A stretch of 64,000 nt of DNA from Hydrangea macrophylla (Eukaryota > Streptophyta > Magnoliopsida > Cornales > Hydrangeaceae), in contig CM066991.1 of NCBI GenBank assembly GCA_033977485.1, positions 52,616,850-52,680,849 on the forward strand. Direction: 5' to 3'. Each line of letters opens with the position of its first letter. Position 1 is the stretch's first letter. The notes beneath the pieces are model-generated. The model was not told where the DNA came from and did no database searches. It saw only the letters and a list, made by a program, of their open reading frames with translations. The position numbers and the translations under genes were made by a program. This document shows, piece after piece, positions 21,661 through 33,818 of this stretch.

Positions 21661-23652
21661 GGACATGCAGTGATTTGGTTTAGGGGAGAGTATTATGGAT
21701 ATTTTTCGTTTATTTTAGTTGTAGTCTTTTATTTTGTAGTCGTTTTTTTTTAGTTATTTTGATTTAGTAGTTAAGAATTTTTCATAGTAATTTTTTGAAT
21801 TGTTGATATCGTTTTTATTTTCGTTTATTTGTTATTCTTTTCGTTCAGTATAAAAAAAACAAACGAACAAAGAATTTATTCTAGTAGTTTTAGACATAAA
21901 TAAAGTACGTTTTTCTTTTCTAATATGATTTTCTTAATATCGTCAATGTTGCATTACTTTTCTTGTGTAATTAGATTTCATTGAAATTTGAGATTAAGAG
22001 AGTATGTAACCCGATGTCTACAGAAGCTATGAAGGTACGTCTTGAAAACTTTATATCATTAGAATCATTGCTTTATATCTTATACTTGCATATTCTTTTT
22101 GCACGGCACGTAGTCATCTGGATACATATTGATATTAAATTATAATATAACTTGGATTTCTAAATAGTAATAGTGTGGAGACTACACCCGGTGAGCTTTA
22201 GAGCCTTTCATCCTTTTTGGGGGTTTAAATTTACTTTTATTGAATCTCATTCACATAGCGCATTATTTCGTTGATTAGTCTCAATATTATTTGATTTGAT
22301 TGAAAGTCGAGTTAGTATTGTTATTACCATGTTTGAAATAAAAAATATATATATATTAAAAAAAGAAATCTATTCCTTTGGATATCGTAACATTGAAGAA
22401 TCATGTGACTTTAGAAAATGATATTAGGTCATCTGTCTTAATAAACCCTTCTGGCCTTTGACCTACCCAATAAAAAATATTGTTATATCCTTTGTTCACC
22501 TCTTTGAGCCTTTTATCGAGCCTTTTCGTTGTTCACCTATTATCCTACCCACTCCGATATGGAGTTCGCCACTGTAAAATTTTACCTACCCATGTCCAAG
22601 AGTAGTTGATGAATAGTTTTTCATAAAGAAAATGAGCTAATAATGACTCATGTAAAGTGAAGTATTGAGTAGAAAAGGTATAAAAAAAAAAGAAAAAAAA
22701 AAAGATGGATGTTGAAAAAGGATTGAGAAAAAAAAGAGATGAATCTCTTGAAGGAAAAAAGGAATACGATATGAAGAAAAAAAGAATGGAGAAATAATAA
22801 ATAGTCATTGCAGTAAAGCCCTTGTGTTACAAATATTACGACTATTCCAATCTACTCAAGGACGTTTTGAATTCCTTTCACCTTTCTTTTCTTAGCTATA
22901 ACCCTTGACCAACATTACAACCCTTGTAAAGTCCTAGTTGATTCTAGGAAAACATGATTTGAATATGAAATCGATAGAAAAGGGAATAAAAGCATGGTAG
23001 TAGTAATATTTACTTGGCAGTCGATATCTATTCATGAGACTATTTTTTCTTTCGTGTCATACGTTATTCCGTGTCATATGCAAGATTTATTTGCTTTGTA
23101 TAATTATCTTCTTCGCATATAACTGAGTGATTACACCTGTTCCGAGTAATTTCATTTTAGAGTGTAACTAACAACGTGAGATTTGTAGTCGAGGCATCGC
23201 TAGATAGTTATCCGATTTATATTCCAAGTTCGTAATTGCCATGTATCCACTTGATTACTACTCACACACATGCGAGTCTTCGATATATTCTATTGATTCT
23301 GTTGATGTATGTTTTGGATTACTTTCATAATTTGGGTAGACGTACGATTATTTTAATCTTGATGATTTAAATTTTTAGTGAATTTGGTTTTATCAAGGAA
23401 TAATGTTAATGTTGAAATATTAAAATTTTAAATAAAATTTTTTTCTTTTACAAGTTAATAAAGATGGTTGTGGGTGACTTGTTGACGAGAACCCTCACGA
23501 GATTTCACTCATCCGACTAGGGACACCTAGAGGTTTAAAAGGCTTGTTGCACAGGCTAAGTGCAATCGTTATCCATGCAAAAATGGATTAGGAATTTTTC
23601 TTATTAATAGTTTTAGTTTTTTTCTTTTCTTTTTGCTCGAGGACTAGCAAAA
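21661..23652 (+). other. F 3' noncoding region
   Basis: AT-rich, with many stops in all frames, short A-runs (22680-22740) and no recognisable domain. It ends with a block (23507-23580) also found at 36520-36603 (minus) and 63219-63297, then the polypurine tract. Confidence 0.55.
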
Positions 23653-23666
23653 TGTAGGTTTGGGGG

Positions 23667-24985
23667 TGTGATCGGGAGAGTACAAATCCTAATTATACGC
23701 CTTAATTCACATTTGTTAGCCTTTTTTTATCCTGGTTTTGTATAATTTTACTCATTTTTCCACTTTTTGTCAGGTTTTAGAAGAAAGTATGGATTCCAGG
23801 TTAAATGGGGTAAAAAAGCAAGAAGAAAGAAGCAGAAAAAGCCCAATCGCGCGAGCGGCCTGCTCGCGCAAAAAACCAGCATATCGCTCGCGCGGCCCGT
23901 TCGCGTGATCCGTACGGAAAAACATAAAACGCATATTTTGAGGTACTGAAGACCCCTATGTGGACGAAATTGTCCAATTACGTCCAAAATGCAATTTACA
24001 ACAATTTTAGTGGGAATAGGTTTAGGAAAACCTTCCTAATCTCTCTATAACTATATATATGTATATATATATATCTCTTTCTACATCAATTAAAGGGTTA
24101 GACATTCATTCATACATCACTTTAAAGGCAAGAAGAAGGAGAAGATCTAGCTTGAAGGTCTCTAATGGTAACCATCAACTCAATCTTCATGCTTTTATCA
24201 ACCATGTGCAACTAAACTCCTATTCTAGGGTTTCAATGAAACCCTAGCTATGTAAAGGGGGAATTCTATGCTTTCTTATTTTAGGATTTCATGTATTGGA
24301 TAGTAATTGTATGTTGGTGGATTATTTATATATAATCAGTTTTAATGATAATAATCAAGAGTATTTTGGATTTGTTCTTGTCTTAGATTTTTCCTTATGC
24401 TTATTGAACTCAATAGTCCTTGATTTCTGTGATTGATAGGAGTGTTTACATACAATAGTGCTTATGTGATTGTGATGTTTATATCTTTTATACTTCATGC
24501 TTAGGAAAGATGAGTTATGCTACACCCTAGTTATACGTAGATAATTCATGTGAACCGAAGATGAGTTATGCTTAGATTAAACTAGCAATATCCTCTTATT
24601 GATACTATTGGGCTTGTAGCTATAATAGATCGTGACTATCCAAACATAGAACTTAAAATAGAAAGTCTAGACCCCCGATGCATAGTTAGTGGTGGATTTA
24701 CAATCCTAGATCTCATCTACTCATATTTAAAACAGTCTTAAATTTCGCAATAGTTTACTTAAATTCAATCTCATATTTTATTTCCATAAATTCATAGTTT
24801 AATTTCATAGTTCAATTAATAGTAGTAGTTAAATTCATAACCATTAAAAACTTCTATTTTTCAAAAACTAAATAGATTTAGATTTTATTAATTAAAGGAT
24901 AAAAATAAACAATCCTTATGGATTCGACCTTTACTTCCACACTACAAATCCTTGAAAAGTAAAGTATACTTTTATATCTTGATTC
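23667..24985 (+). mobile_element. 3' LTR of element F
   Basis: It starts TGTGATCGGGAGAG after a purine tract (GGTTTGGGGG) and ends near 24985 with TATGGATTCGACC followed by a Tat-type terminus. An upstream inverted repeat GCGCGAGC/GCTCGCGC (23849-23869), more CGCGAGC-like copies to 23910, and a TATA-like run at 24044-24056 form the presumed promoter. The exact right end is uncertain. Confidence 0.65.
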
Positions 24986-27179
24986 TGACTAGATCATGTT
25001 GTTTCTCGAGAAGGTTTTTTAGTGGATTCCATAAAGACTGATGCAATGTTGAATTGGAGCCAACCTAGAAATGCTTCAGAGATTAGAAGTTTTCTTGGGT
25101 TTGTTGGGTATTATAGACATTTCGTAGAAGGATTTCTAAGACTGCAACCCTACTCACTAGCTTGATGAAGAAGGAGACCAAGTTTGAATGGTAAGAAAGG
25201 CACGAATGCGCTTTTCAGGAGTTGAATGAGAAATTGACTTCTGAGCCAGTGCTAGCTATTCCAAAAAGTACATAAAGATTTATTATCTACAGCGATGTTT
25301 CATATCAAGGTTTAGGGTGTGTGTTCTTATGCAAGACGGAAGAGTGATTGCTTATGGATCTAGGCAACTGAAGCCGCATGAGAAGAACTACCTGAAAGAT
25401 TTGGAGTTGACAACCATTGTGTTTGCACTCAAGATATGGAGATACTATCTGTTTAAAAAGCAGTTTGATCTATTTTTTTTATCATAAGAGCCTGAAGTAT
25501 CTATTCTTACAGAAGGAACTTAACAAGAGGCAGAGATGGTTGATGGAGTTGTTGAAAGATTATGACTTCACATTATAGTACCGCCCTTGTAAGGAAAGCG
25601 TAGTCACAGATGCTTTAAGCCAAAAGCCTCATAAAATTGTTACTTCACTTATGATCAGAGAGTGGCAAGATCTTGAAACAATGGCAGAGTTTGGAGTTCA
25701 GCCTGTTGAAGTAGAAGAAGGAAGAATAATGGGATGTTTGGTAGTTCAAGCTATATTCGTCGATCGAATCTTAGAGGCTCAACAAAAAGATGTAGAACTA
25801 CGCCAATAGTTTGACAAGATGACAGCCAAGGATCTAAACAATTAGAGTATTGGGAATGATGGTGGTTTCAGATTCAAGAACAGACTTGTGGTTCCAGCCA
25901 CAGATGATCTCAAGAAGAATATTTTGGAAGAAGCGCACAGATCGAGATTAACTATACATCCCGGGGGGACAAAGATATACAAAGATTTGAAGAAGACTTT
26001 CTAGTGGGAAGGCATGAAGAAGGAAGTTGCCAAGTGTGTTTCAGAATGCTTGACTTGCCAAAAAGTTAAGGCAGAACACCGGAAGCCTATGGGACTTTTG
26101 AAGCCATTGTTAATTCTGCAATAGAAGTGGGAACACATCACAATAGATTTTGTGGTAGGTTTGCCTCGATCTCAGCAGAACCATGATTTCATTTGTGTGA
26201 TTGTGGATAGACTCACTAAGTCCGCTCATTTCCTCACCTACAATATGACCTATTCATTGGAGAAATTGAACCGATTATATCTGTAGTAGATTGTGTGTCT
26301 ACATGGTGTGCCAATCACCATCGTGTCAGACCGAGATTCACGATTAATAGCCGGGTTTTGGAAAGTCTGCAAACAGCTATAGGGATGTCGCTAAGACTAA
26401 GTTCTGCTTTTCATCCTCAGACCGATGGGCAGACAGAACGAACGAACCAAGAAATGGAAGATATGCTTCGAGCTTGTGTTCTAGACTTTGAAAGCTAGTG
26501 GGAGACTCATTTTCCGCTGATAGAATTTGCTTAGAACAACATCTACCATTCAAGTGTAGGAATGGTGCCTTTCGAAGCATTGTATTAAATACCTTATAGA
26601 TCATTGTTGTGTTGGGAAGCAGTTGGAGATGGTAAGCTTCTAGGCCCACATTTGGTTCGAGAAACCAATGAAAAGATTGTAATTATCAGAGAGAAGATGA
26701 AGGTCGCACAAGATAGACACAAGAGCTACACGGACTTGTATTGTAGAGACAAGGAATTTAGCGTAGGAGAGCATGTCTTGCCCAAAGTATCTCCAATTTG
26801 AGGTGTGGTGATGTTTGGACAAAAGAAAGGGAAGTTATCGCCTCGCTACATTAGACCATTTGAAATCTTGGAGTGCGTAGGCAAAGTTTCTTATAGCTAG
26901 CATTACCACCGAAGATGTCAGGAATCCATAATGTCTTTTATGTCAGTATGCTGGAGTATCACCTGGGTGCTGCGTCACATGTGATCGATTTCAGAGATAT
27001 AGAAGTGAATGATAATGCATCGTATAAAGAAAGGCCAGTGCAGATTTTGGACAGAGAGATCAAGAAGCTGAGAAACAAGGTGATTCAGTTGGTAAATGTT
27101 TTGTGGAATCACCACAATGTAAGAAGCTTCATGGGAGTTGGAGTCTAAGATGCGTATCAAGTATCCGAAGTTGTTTAAC
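24986..27179 (+). pseudogene. B pol remnant: RT C-terminus, RNase H, integrase, chromodomain
   Basis: A decayed polyprotein with several stops and frameshifts. Recognisable in order: RT tail (HVVSREGFLVDS, EIRSFLGFVGYYRHFVEGF; 24990-25140), RNase H (about 25220-25620, including [10 protein letters not shown]), integrase finger and core (about 25900-26500; [10 protein letters not shown] and [13 protein letters not shown]), GPF-like module (about 26830) and chromodomain (about 27000-27179, ending KYPKLFNT-like). Everything upstream of the RT tail is gone, replaced by the F LTR. Much more damaged than T pol. Confidence 0.87.
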
Positions 27180-27217
27180 ACGAGTTAGCTCAGAATTCTG
27201 GGACAAAATCCTTTTAT

Positions 27218-27231
27218 AAGTGGTGGAGAGG
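27218..27231 (+). other. Polypurine tract of B
   Basis: AAGTGGTGGAGAGG directly precedes the TGTAGCACCC start of the 3' LTR. Confidence 0.85.
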
Positions 27232-29497
27232 TGTAGCACCCGTATTTTCAATTATCTATAATGTAATTTTTGAATATATGTTATTAATATTTTCTATATA
27301 TGTAAATGAGGTTTCGAGAGTGCTTGACATTTCATGTGTGTTCATACATTTCATAATATAATTCAGAGTCACAAAACAAAACTTCTTTAAATTAACAAAC
27401 CCGAGCGCTCGAGAAACACGAGCACTCGGGAGGAGCGAGCACCCGAGCTTAAAATGGTGTGAAATGACATTTTTGCCCCGGGGCTCTAAAAATCTATAAA
27501 TACCAGACCATTTTTTGCATTTTCCATTCATGAAATCAGAGTGATACAGAGAGGGTTCTTAGAGAGGGTTTTGTGAATTCATGTCCATTTGGATACAAAC
27601 CCCCATTCACTTCATGCATGTCCACAAATTCAATATCCACACATCCTCTTGTACATGTTCAAGCTATAGAATTGAACACTTAATGAATCAAAGGAGAATT
27701 GTTAGTTTTGGAAGCTTGCATGTGGAACTCTTGAAGCTTGATCAAGCTCAACACACACATATTCATCTCATTTCATCATCTATTTAGCCTTTAATCCTTT
27801 GTTAGTACTACTTCTCACACACCATGTGTTCATATGCATGTAAATAATCTATAAACCTTGTTGCATGTGATTGATTTAACAAGATTTTGCTTTAGATTAT
27901 CAAAATCATCATATCTTCTCAAGATCACGTAAAATTTCATGATCCATTTGGTTTTGATCAATTAATGAGGAGTACAAATCATATATAATGTGTGTATGAA
28001 CATGTATGAACTGCTTAACAAGTTGTATATGTGGTTTGTTTGAAGATTTCAAAGTTTTATTATCAAAATTGTATTTGTTTTACTAAATAAAATAGTCTGT
28101 TGGGAATTTGCTAAACCCGAGCGCTCGAGCAAGTATGAGTGTTCGAGCCCTAAGCGCTCGATTTTCTGAGCGCTCAAGCCTAGCAGTATTTAGAAAATTG
28201 TTTTGTTTCATGACAAATTTAAGATGGTCTATGCTATGTACTATGAGCTGGTTAGCTAAACATGAATTGTATATGATATATATGAACAAGCTTGTTAATT
28301 TTGAAGTTGTACTTCATGATTGTTTAGTAGTACCATGGTTAATTGAAATTAGATGTTTAACTTAGATGAATATTCAACGGTAATCTACTTGGTGACGATT
28401 GATGGAAACGCGTTGAGTCAAATCACTAATGATGTAATGAAATATAATGCACGAATAATGTACATAAAGTAACAAGTGCTAACAGTCATATAATACATAG
28501 TTGTGTTGCATGGTTGAGTTGAACACCTCAACAGTTGATTCATATGTGATTGCATTTGTGGCATGACCTTAACAGTCTTGTGGTCAATTGTGTCGAATGT
28601 CGTGTTGAGGTCTGAATGCCATCGAGTAAGGGACATTTGTGACCGTAAAACATCTTAAAGGGCCATTTGTGACTGTAAAACATATTAGAGGTCCTTGTGA
28701 TAGTAATACATATTAAAGGGCCATGTATGGCTGTAAGACACATAAAGACATCATTGTGGTCGTGGGCAGAAGGTAATACTGCCAGTGTCATGGTTGTGAA
28801 TTGATAGAAGCTAGTACTATCAGTTGTGAGTTGTTGGCACGGTGGATTTGTTTATGTTGCATTGATATGGTTGCATGGTTAGGAAGAACATTGGGTTTTG
28901 GGTAAGGACTTGAGTAACGTCTCATTAACTTCTAAGTGACAACATAAATTGTGTATATGTTCATATTATGTGTGCTTGTAGTATTTCACTCAACTTTCAG
29001 CTGATGGGCGTGTGGCCCTGGATCTCCGTGTCCAGCTGTTGTAGTTCTAGGTGTTGGAGATGCTGTTCTGCTGGGCGAGTACCGTGGAGATGAGAACGTG
29101 GACGAGGAAGGTTGGGGCTTTGTTAGTTGAAGTGATGTTCACGTTGTTGAGGCAGTTTTGTTCCCGTTGGGGAATTTGATCATCTATTTTTTTAAGTTAT
29201 TGCTGTTGTTGTTGTTATCGGCCGTTTAGCCTTTAGACTTTTGTTTCTTTGGATTTGGATATCTGTAATATTTTAGTATGGATAGTGGAGAATTGTAAGA
29301 CTCTAAAGTTGCTTCTGCTAAACTTAGAACATTTTCGTTGCTATTATTACTCTGATATATATATATATATGTATATATATTAAGGTTGGTTTTATTTCTG
29401 ATGCTTGGACAATCAAGCGATCTGTGACTTGTTACGAGCCTACGGGTCCAATAAGTAAGCTTACTTCCCTTAATTATCGCAACGCCGGGGTGTGACA
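27232..29497 (+). mobile_element. 3' LTR of B (2266 bp)
   Basis: It starts TGTAGCACCCGTATTTTC and ends GGGGTGTGACA. It shares the 5' LTR sequence for the first ~1450 bp and supplies the missing end: 30-bp repeats (about 28625-28745), a hairpin CTGGA..TCCAG (29018-29035), a TA microsatellite (29356-29380) and a terminal palindrome AAGTAAGCTTACTT (29453-29466). No coding region. Confidence 0.87.
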
Positions 29498-29628
29498 CTG
29501 AGTATAGATGGGTCCGAGTATGGATTAGGTTCGGTTCGGGTTTAGTCCAGGGTTGGGTTAGTGGTCTGGGTATGTTTGTGAGTGAGATTGGGTTTGGTTT
29601 CTTTTAAGGGTTTGACCCAATGGGTCTT
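29498..29628 (+). mobile_element. A-family LTR copy A1, third segment
   Basis: GGTTCGGTTCGGGTTTAGTCC and TTTGACCCAATGGGTC follow the style and order of A2 at about 14720-15020 and plausibly continue the A1 LTR cut at 11679. Element C begins at 29629. Continuation on the far side of C was not located. Confidence 0.55.
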
Positions 29629-29897
29629 TGTAACACCTATAATTTTTCTTTCATTAATAATATCAGCTTTTCAAATTTCTGTATTGGACCGGTTTTAGTT
29701 GGGTGACGGTTTTGACGTATCTTAGGATTACTGATTAGACTGTAGTAACCATACCAACTCGACCGTAATAAGATTTAACTTAGTCCCATACCCGGACCCA
29801 GACATTAGAAATAATAACCAGTTGTACGTAAATCGAGACCGACACATATATCGAGAAACTTATGCACGTAAACTAAGAAAGTGGCACACAATCCAAG

Positions 29898-30023
29898 GTG
29901 GGCCCACATGACCGGCCATGTGGCAGCCACATGCCACCCTCTTGGACACATGTCCACTTGTAGGACACATGTCATGGCATATACACATGGCATATACACC
30001 TAGCTCCTAGGATTTCTATATAA
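29898..30023 (+). promoter_or_regulatory. C LTR promoter: palindromes and TATA box
   Basis: GTGGGCCCAC (29898-29907, TCP class I core), CATGTGGCAGCCACATG (29917-29933), GGACACATGTCC (29944-29955) and GGACACATGTC (29963-29973) precede TATATAA (30017-30023). Confidence 0.6.
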
Positions 30024-30299
30024 GCATGCATATAGCATGCATTATACACACTTTGTCTCTATGACCAGCACTTAAAATCTGTGAGAGAGAGCTGGAGTTT
30101 AATTCTTGAGAGAAAAAAGAGAAGAAGTCATCCTTGAAGTTGAAGTTTAAGCTCCATCAAGCTCAAGAACAACATCAAGCTTAATTTCAAGCTTTGGTGA
30201 GTAAATTGTGAGTAATATAACTCAATTTAGAACATATATAGCATGTATTAATGTTTAGTAGGAGTTTGATGTTGTTGTGTTGAAGTTTTCATGACATGC

Positions 30300-30970
30300 A
30301 AGACAAATCCTTAAATCTGAGAAACAGAAACTTCCAGCAGAATGTAGCTTAGTAAAATGAATGTTTTGTGCAGCTCAAAAATCCGAATTAAGCTAATTTG
30401 TTTTGTGGAGAAAGGTAACTCATATATCTACAAATAACTCTTCTATAGCTCAGTCTAGAAATCATTCCTTCATGGGTGAAATGCATGTACAACACAGTGT
30501 TATGAATCTGAGAAACAAAAACTTTTAGCAGAATGTAGCTTAGTAAAATGAATGTTTTGTGCAGCTCAAAAATCCGAATTAAGCTAGGTTTTTTTGTGTA
30601 GAAATTTAACTCATATATCTATAAATAACTCTTCTATAGCTCAGTCTAGAAATCAATCCATCATGGGTGAAATGCATGTACAAAACAGTGTTATGAATTT
30701 GGAAAACAGAAACTTTCAGCAGAATGTAGTTTAGTAAAATCAACGTTTGGAGCAGCTCAAAAATGAGAATTAAGCTATGTTTTTTTTGTGGAGAAAGCTA
30801 ACTCATTTATCTATAAATAACTCGTCTATAGCCTGGTCTAAAAATGACCCTTTTATAGGTAAAATTCACGTATAACACAGTGCTAAAAATCTGGGACAGA
30901 ACAGTCCGAGATATAAGAAATGTCTTGTAAAATAAATATTTTGAGTAGCTCAAGAATGTAATTGAAGGTA
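30300..30970. repeat. 191-bp tandem repeat, about 3.5 units, C LTR
   Basis: The marker AATGTAGCTTAG recurs at 30341, 30532 and 30723 (as AATGTAGTTTAG), with a decayed fourth copy near 30919. Each unit also carries GCAGCTCAAAAATCCGAATT-type sequence. Confidence 0.88.
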
Positions 30971-31710
30971 GATTTTTTTTGTACATGAAGATGATCCAAA
31001 TACCTATAGTGTTATAGTTTTGAGTTTAATCTACAAAGCAATTTATCATGCCCAAATAAATCATGTTAATTCAGTCAACACAGTGAAAATGTATCCTGGC
31101 AGATTGTGTAGCTTTTTGTATGATGTTTTGTTATGCATAGTGTTGATTGTTGATGCTAGTTTTCCGGTACCTATGATGTTATGAAAATCTTATGCTATGG
31201 TAGTTCTATCGCATAGATGAGTATGTTAAGGGTTTCATCTATATGATTATTGGTATTAAATCCATGTTATAAATCCATGAGCTACGTGCTATGTTTTCCC
31301 ATTGTTATGAATATAGTTTAATGACCATTGGAAAGTTCATACCCAAACTATAAGTATGTTGTATGGCACAATTATTGCGTTGGTAAGTGATTGGGAAAGT
31401 TTCCATCGTAAGCATATTGAGAGGTAAAACGGAATGTCGAACGTAAAGCGAAATACTGACAGTTATAAATGGATGATATTAATGAACTAAACTACGAAAC
31501 GTACGAATGTGTAAAATAACGATAAAACCTTCAATAATAGATTTTATGCGAATAAGGGACATTGGGTCTCATTTCTAGTCGTGTGACTACCGGTCAAAGT
31601 TGATTCGTGAACTTTCGTGTCGTGTTTGGATATTTCTTGCAAAGTTGGTCTTTCGGTAATTCCATAGAGTCGATTGGAGAGTCATGTTTATGTTCGGTCA
31701 AGTACGGATG

Positions 31711-31990
31711 ACCTGAGGATTGTCATGATGTGTTCGATCAAGCAGTTGATTATTTTTCCGCACCCTTGGACTGAGGATCGGCATGACGTGTTCAGTTATG
31801 TACAGGTGACCTGAGGATCGGCATGATGTGTTCGTCCAAGTGATTGTTAATTCCCGTACCCTTGGTCTGAGGATCGGCATGACGTGTTCGATAACGTGCG
31901 GGTGACCTGAGGATCGACATGGTGTGTTCGACCAAGAGATTGTTAATATCCTGCACACTTGCTATGAGGATCATCAGTGGTGTGTTCAAT
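31711..31990. repeat. CTGAGGATCGGCATG repeat field, C LTR
   Basis: Six copies of a ~24-bp core (CTGAGGATCGGCATGACGTG with variants) separated alternately by short and long spacers, so the real period is a doublet of about 98 bp. Confidence 0.82.
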
Positions 31991-32686
31991 CAAGTGATTC
32001 ATTGTCGAGTGTTGTTCCTTCTTGACCGATAAATGTGTTTGGAGTTAAGTCTTCTTTCAGTCAATCTCGTTGGTCAGTTCAGTTGTGGGTTAAGTTTCGA
32101 AGGGAAAGATTGGGTTTAAACAAGGTATAGTTTTGAGAATAAGAAAAGATTAACGAGACATAGTTGAGAATAAGAAGAAATGAAGAATAGCTTACCTTAA
32201 GTGGTGGTAACCTTAAGGGGACCCTCACTTAGCTTAACCGCTAACGGCTTTTCATGCCGCTGGACCTTCCACGTCTAGCCTTTGCAGGTCCAGACGGAGC
32301 TGATTGCTATCAAGATGCGGGCTTTACTACTGAAGAGTATGCTAGTGAAGATTACTACGAGGAAGGCTGCGGTTTCGCCAGCTGAAGACTTTGGAGGTTT
32401 TCTTTTGTTATAGTTCTGTTATTATTATGTTAGTGATGTAATAGTTTAGCTGGTCTTGTAATATGTAACTTTTGGATATTTTTGGTCTGTAATATACTAC
32501 TGATGTAAGACTTGGATGTTTTAAATTTCTGCTTCCGCTGAACATAGTCACTTTCCCATATCACATTATTGTTATCAGCATGTTTGGATAATCAGGTGAC
32601 ACTCTTAACCAGTCACGTGTCTACGAACCCATAAAGGAAATTTATTTTTCCCTATTTTTCGAACTTCGGGGCATGATAGGGATTTT

Positions 32687-32699
32687 TGGTATCAGAGCC
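32687..32699 (+). other. Primer-binding site of C (tRNA-iMet)
   Basis: TGGTATCAGAGCC lies eight bases after the LTR end at 32678. Confidence 0.9.
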
Positions 32700-32801
32700 T
32701 TAGGTTTTGACGCGCTCACTGATTGTCCTATACCTTAAGTTATGTGCATAAGATTTACCTCATATTAGTACTGATACTAAGTTAGTTCCTCTTGCAGGAC
32801 A

Positions 32802-33818
32802 ATGGAGCTGATCTTTGTTCACGATGGTTTCGGAGGGCACTATATTCTCGACCGTCGTATCTAGCCTGCCGACCCTGTACTATATCAACAACGGATCTGC
32901 CAGAGGGCGAGGCACATTTTAGAGGAGGACATGCGAAGAGCCATGCATACCGATGCACTGTAGTATCTAGATCGAGTTCAGCTTGAGTCGATTTATGCTT
33001 CAGAGACTACCATACTTATCCATCAGGAGCTTATTAGCATGGCACAGGACGAGGCACTATACGACGATATACTCTTCCCGATTATCATGGTCCCACCAAC
33101 ACCACCATTCTCACTTGAGCCCATACCAAAGCCAGATGCAGATTCAGACCCCATAGATACGGATAGCAATGACGACAGAGCAAGTAGAGAGAATTCTGCA
33201 AGCAGTAGCCACACAGTAGATGACCCATCTGACGGTGACGACATAGATGATGACGATGACCTGATGATTGAGGACGACCCGACAAGTAGCAACGACGAGC
33301 CGATCGACGAGACCGATCTAGTAGAGGATGTTCAGGGACTAGAGGATGATGTATAAGATCATCCAGTACTGCCAGCTGATGAGGACGTGATAGTACCGAT
33401 ACCCGAGTAGGACCACGGGGCAGATCCAGCTGATATTGAGGAGGACCCGGAGGAGGAGGAGTTCTTAGAGGACCCCGCAGACGATCCCGTTATAGAGCTG
33501 ATTCAGGACGATCCCGATGCACAGCCTGACCTACACGACGACGTGGATCCAGATGATGTCGTTGAGCCTGATGAGTTAGCTGTCGAGTTGAACGATGCGC
33601 CACTAGAGGTTGTAGAGCTAGACGATGAGGATAATATCAACTTGGATGGAGTTGGCAGAGATGGTGTAGCACCAGGATGGATATTACCAGATGGTGGACC
33701 AGATGAGTTTGACCAGTGGCTGAATTTTATGCCAGCGGAGGTACTTACCGTTCTAGGGGACGAGATACCACCTACGGTTACCGATGATGAGGCAGACTTC
33801 TATGCCCTACCACGTTGA
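32802..33818 (+). pseudogene. Leader ORF of C: acidic accessory protein, unknown family
   Basis: One reading frame of 339 codons runs from an ATG at 32802 to 33818 with no frameshift, broken by four stops: TAG 32862, TAG 32961, TAA 33354 and TAG 33408. Each is one transition from a Gln or Glu codon. Residues ~25-85 look helical (RARHILEEDMRRAMHTDAL, LESIYASETTILIHQE). The rest is strongly acidic and proline-bearing (DDIDDDDDLMIEDDP; EEDPEEEEFLEDPADDP), ending in GPDEFDQWLNFMPAEVL. It sits between the primer site and gag, where chromoviruses usually have only leader. A splice-acceptor-like TCTTGCAG precedes the ATG. I recognise no domain. A unique in-phase frame with transition-type stops argues for a once-coding gene rather than chance. 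Confidence 0.7.

Larger units (their letters stand above)
21055..24985 (+). mobile_element. Element F: 3' part of a Tat/Athila-like retrotransposon
   Basis: A plus-strand remnant made of an acidic ORF, about 2 kb of noncoding 3' region, a block conserved in other Tat-like elements (23507-23580), the signature CTCGAGGACTAGCAA with a G-run polypurine tract (23653-23666), and an LTR. Gag and pol are absent. The right edge is set by B RT sequence starting at about 24986-24990; the left edge is the G LTR terminus. Confidence 0.7.
11680..29497 (+). mobile_element. Element B: old, heavily disrupted Ty3/gypsy chromovirus
   Basis: The outer limits are the TG of a TGTAGCACCCG LTR at 11680 and the CA of its 3' LTR at 29497. 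The flanks are TTGAA and CTGAG, a poor (3/5) target duplication, but A-type LTR sequence on both sides supports one insertion. The 5' LTR is broken at 13132 by an A-type LTR, and pieces G and F precede the surviving pol (24990-27179). Gag, protease and most of RT are missing. The LTRs differ visibly more than those of T, so B is much older. Confidence 0.7.
29629..32678 (+). mobile_element. 5' LTR of C (3050 bp)
   Basis: It starts TGTAACACCTATAATTTT and ends GGGGCATGATA, where other families have TGACA, so the CA terminus is mutated. Contents in order: palindrome cluster with a TCP-type site (29898-29973), TATA (30017-30023), a 191-bp tandem repeat (about 30300-30970), a block shared with A2 (31195-31272), CTGAGGATCGGCATG repeats (about 31711-31990) and conserved hairpins (32229-32279). 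The primer site follows at 32687. Confidence 0.87.
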
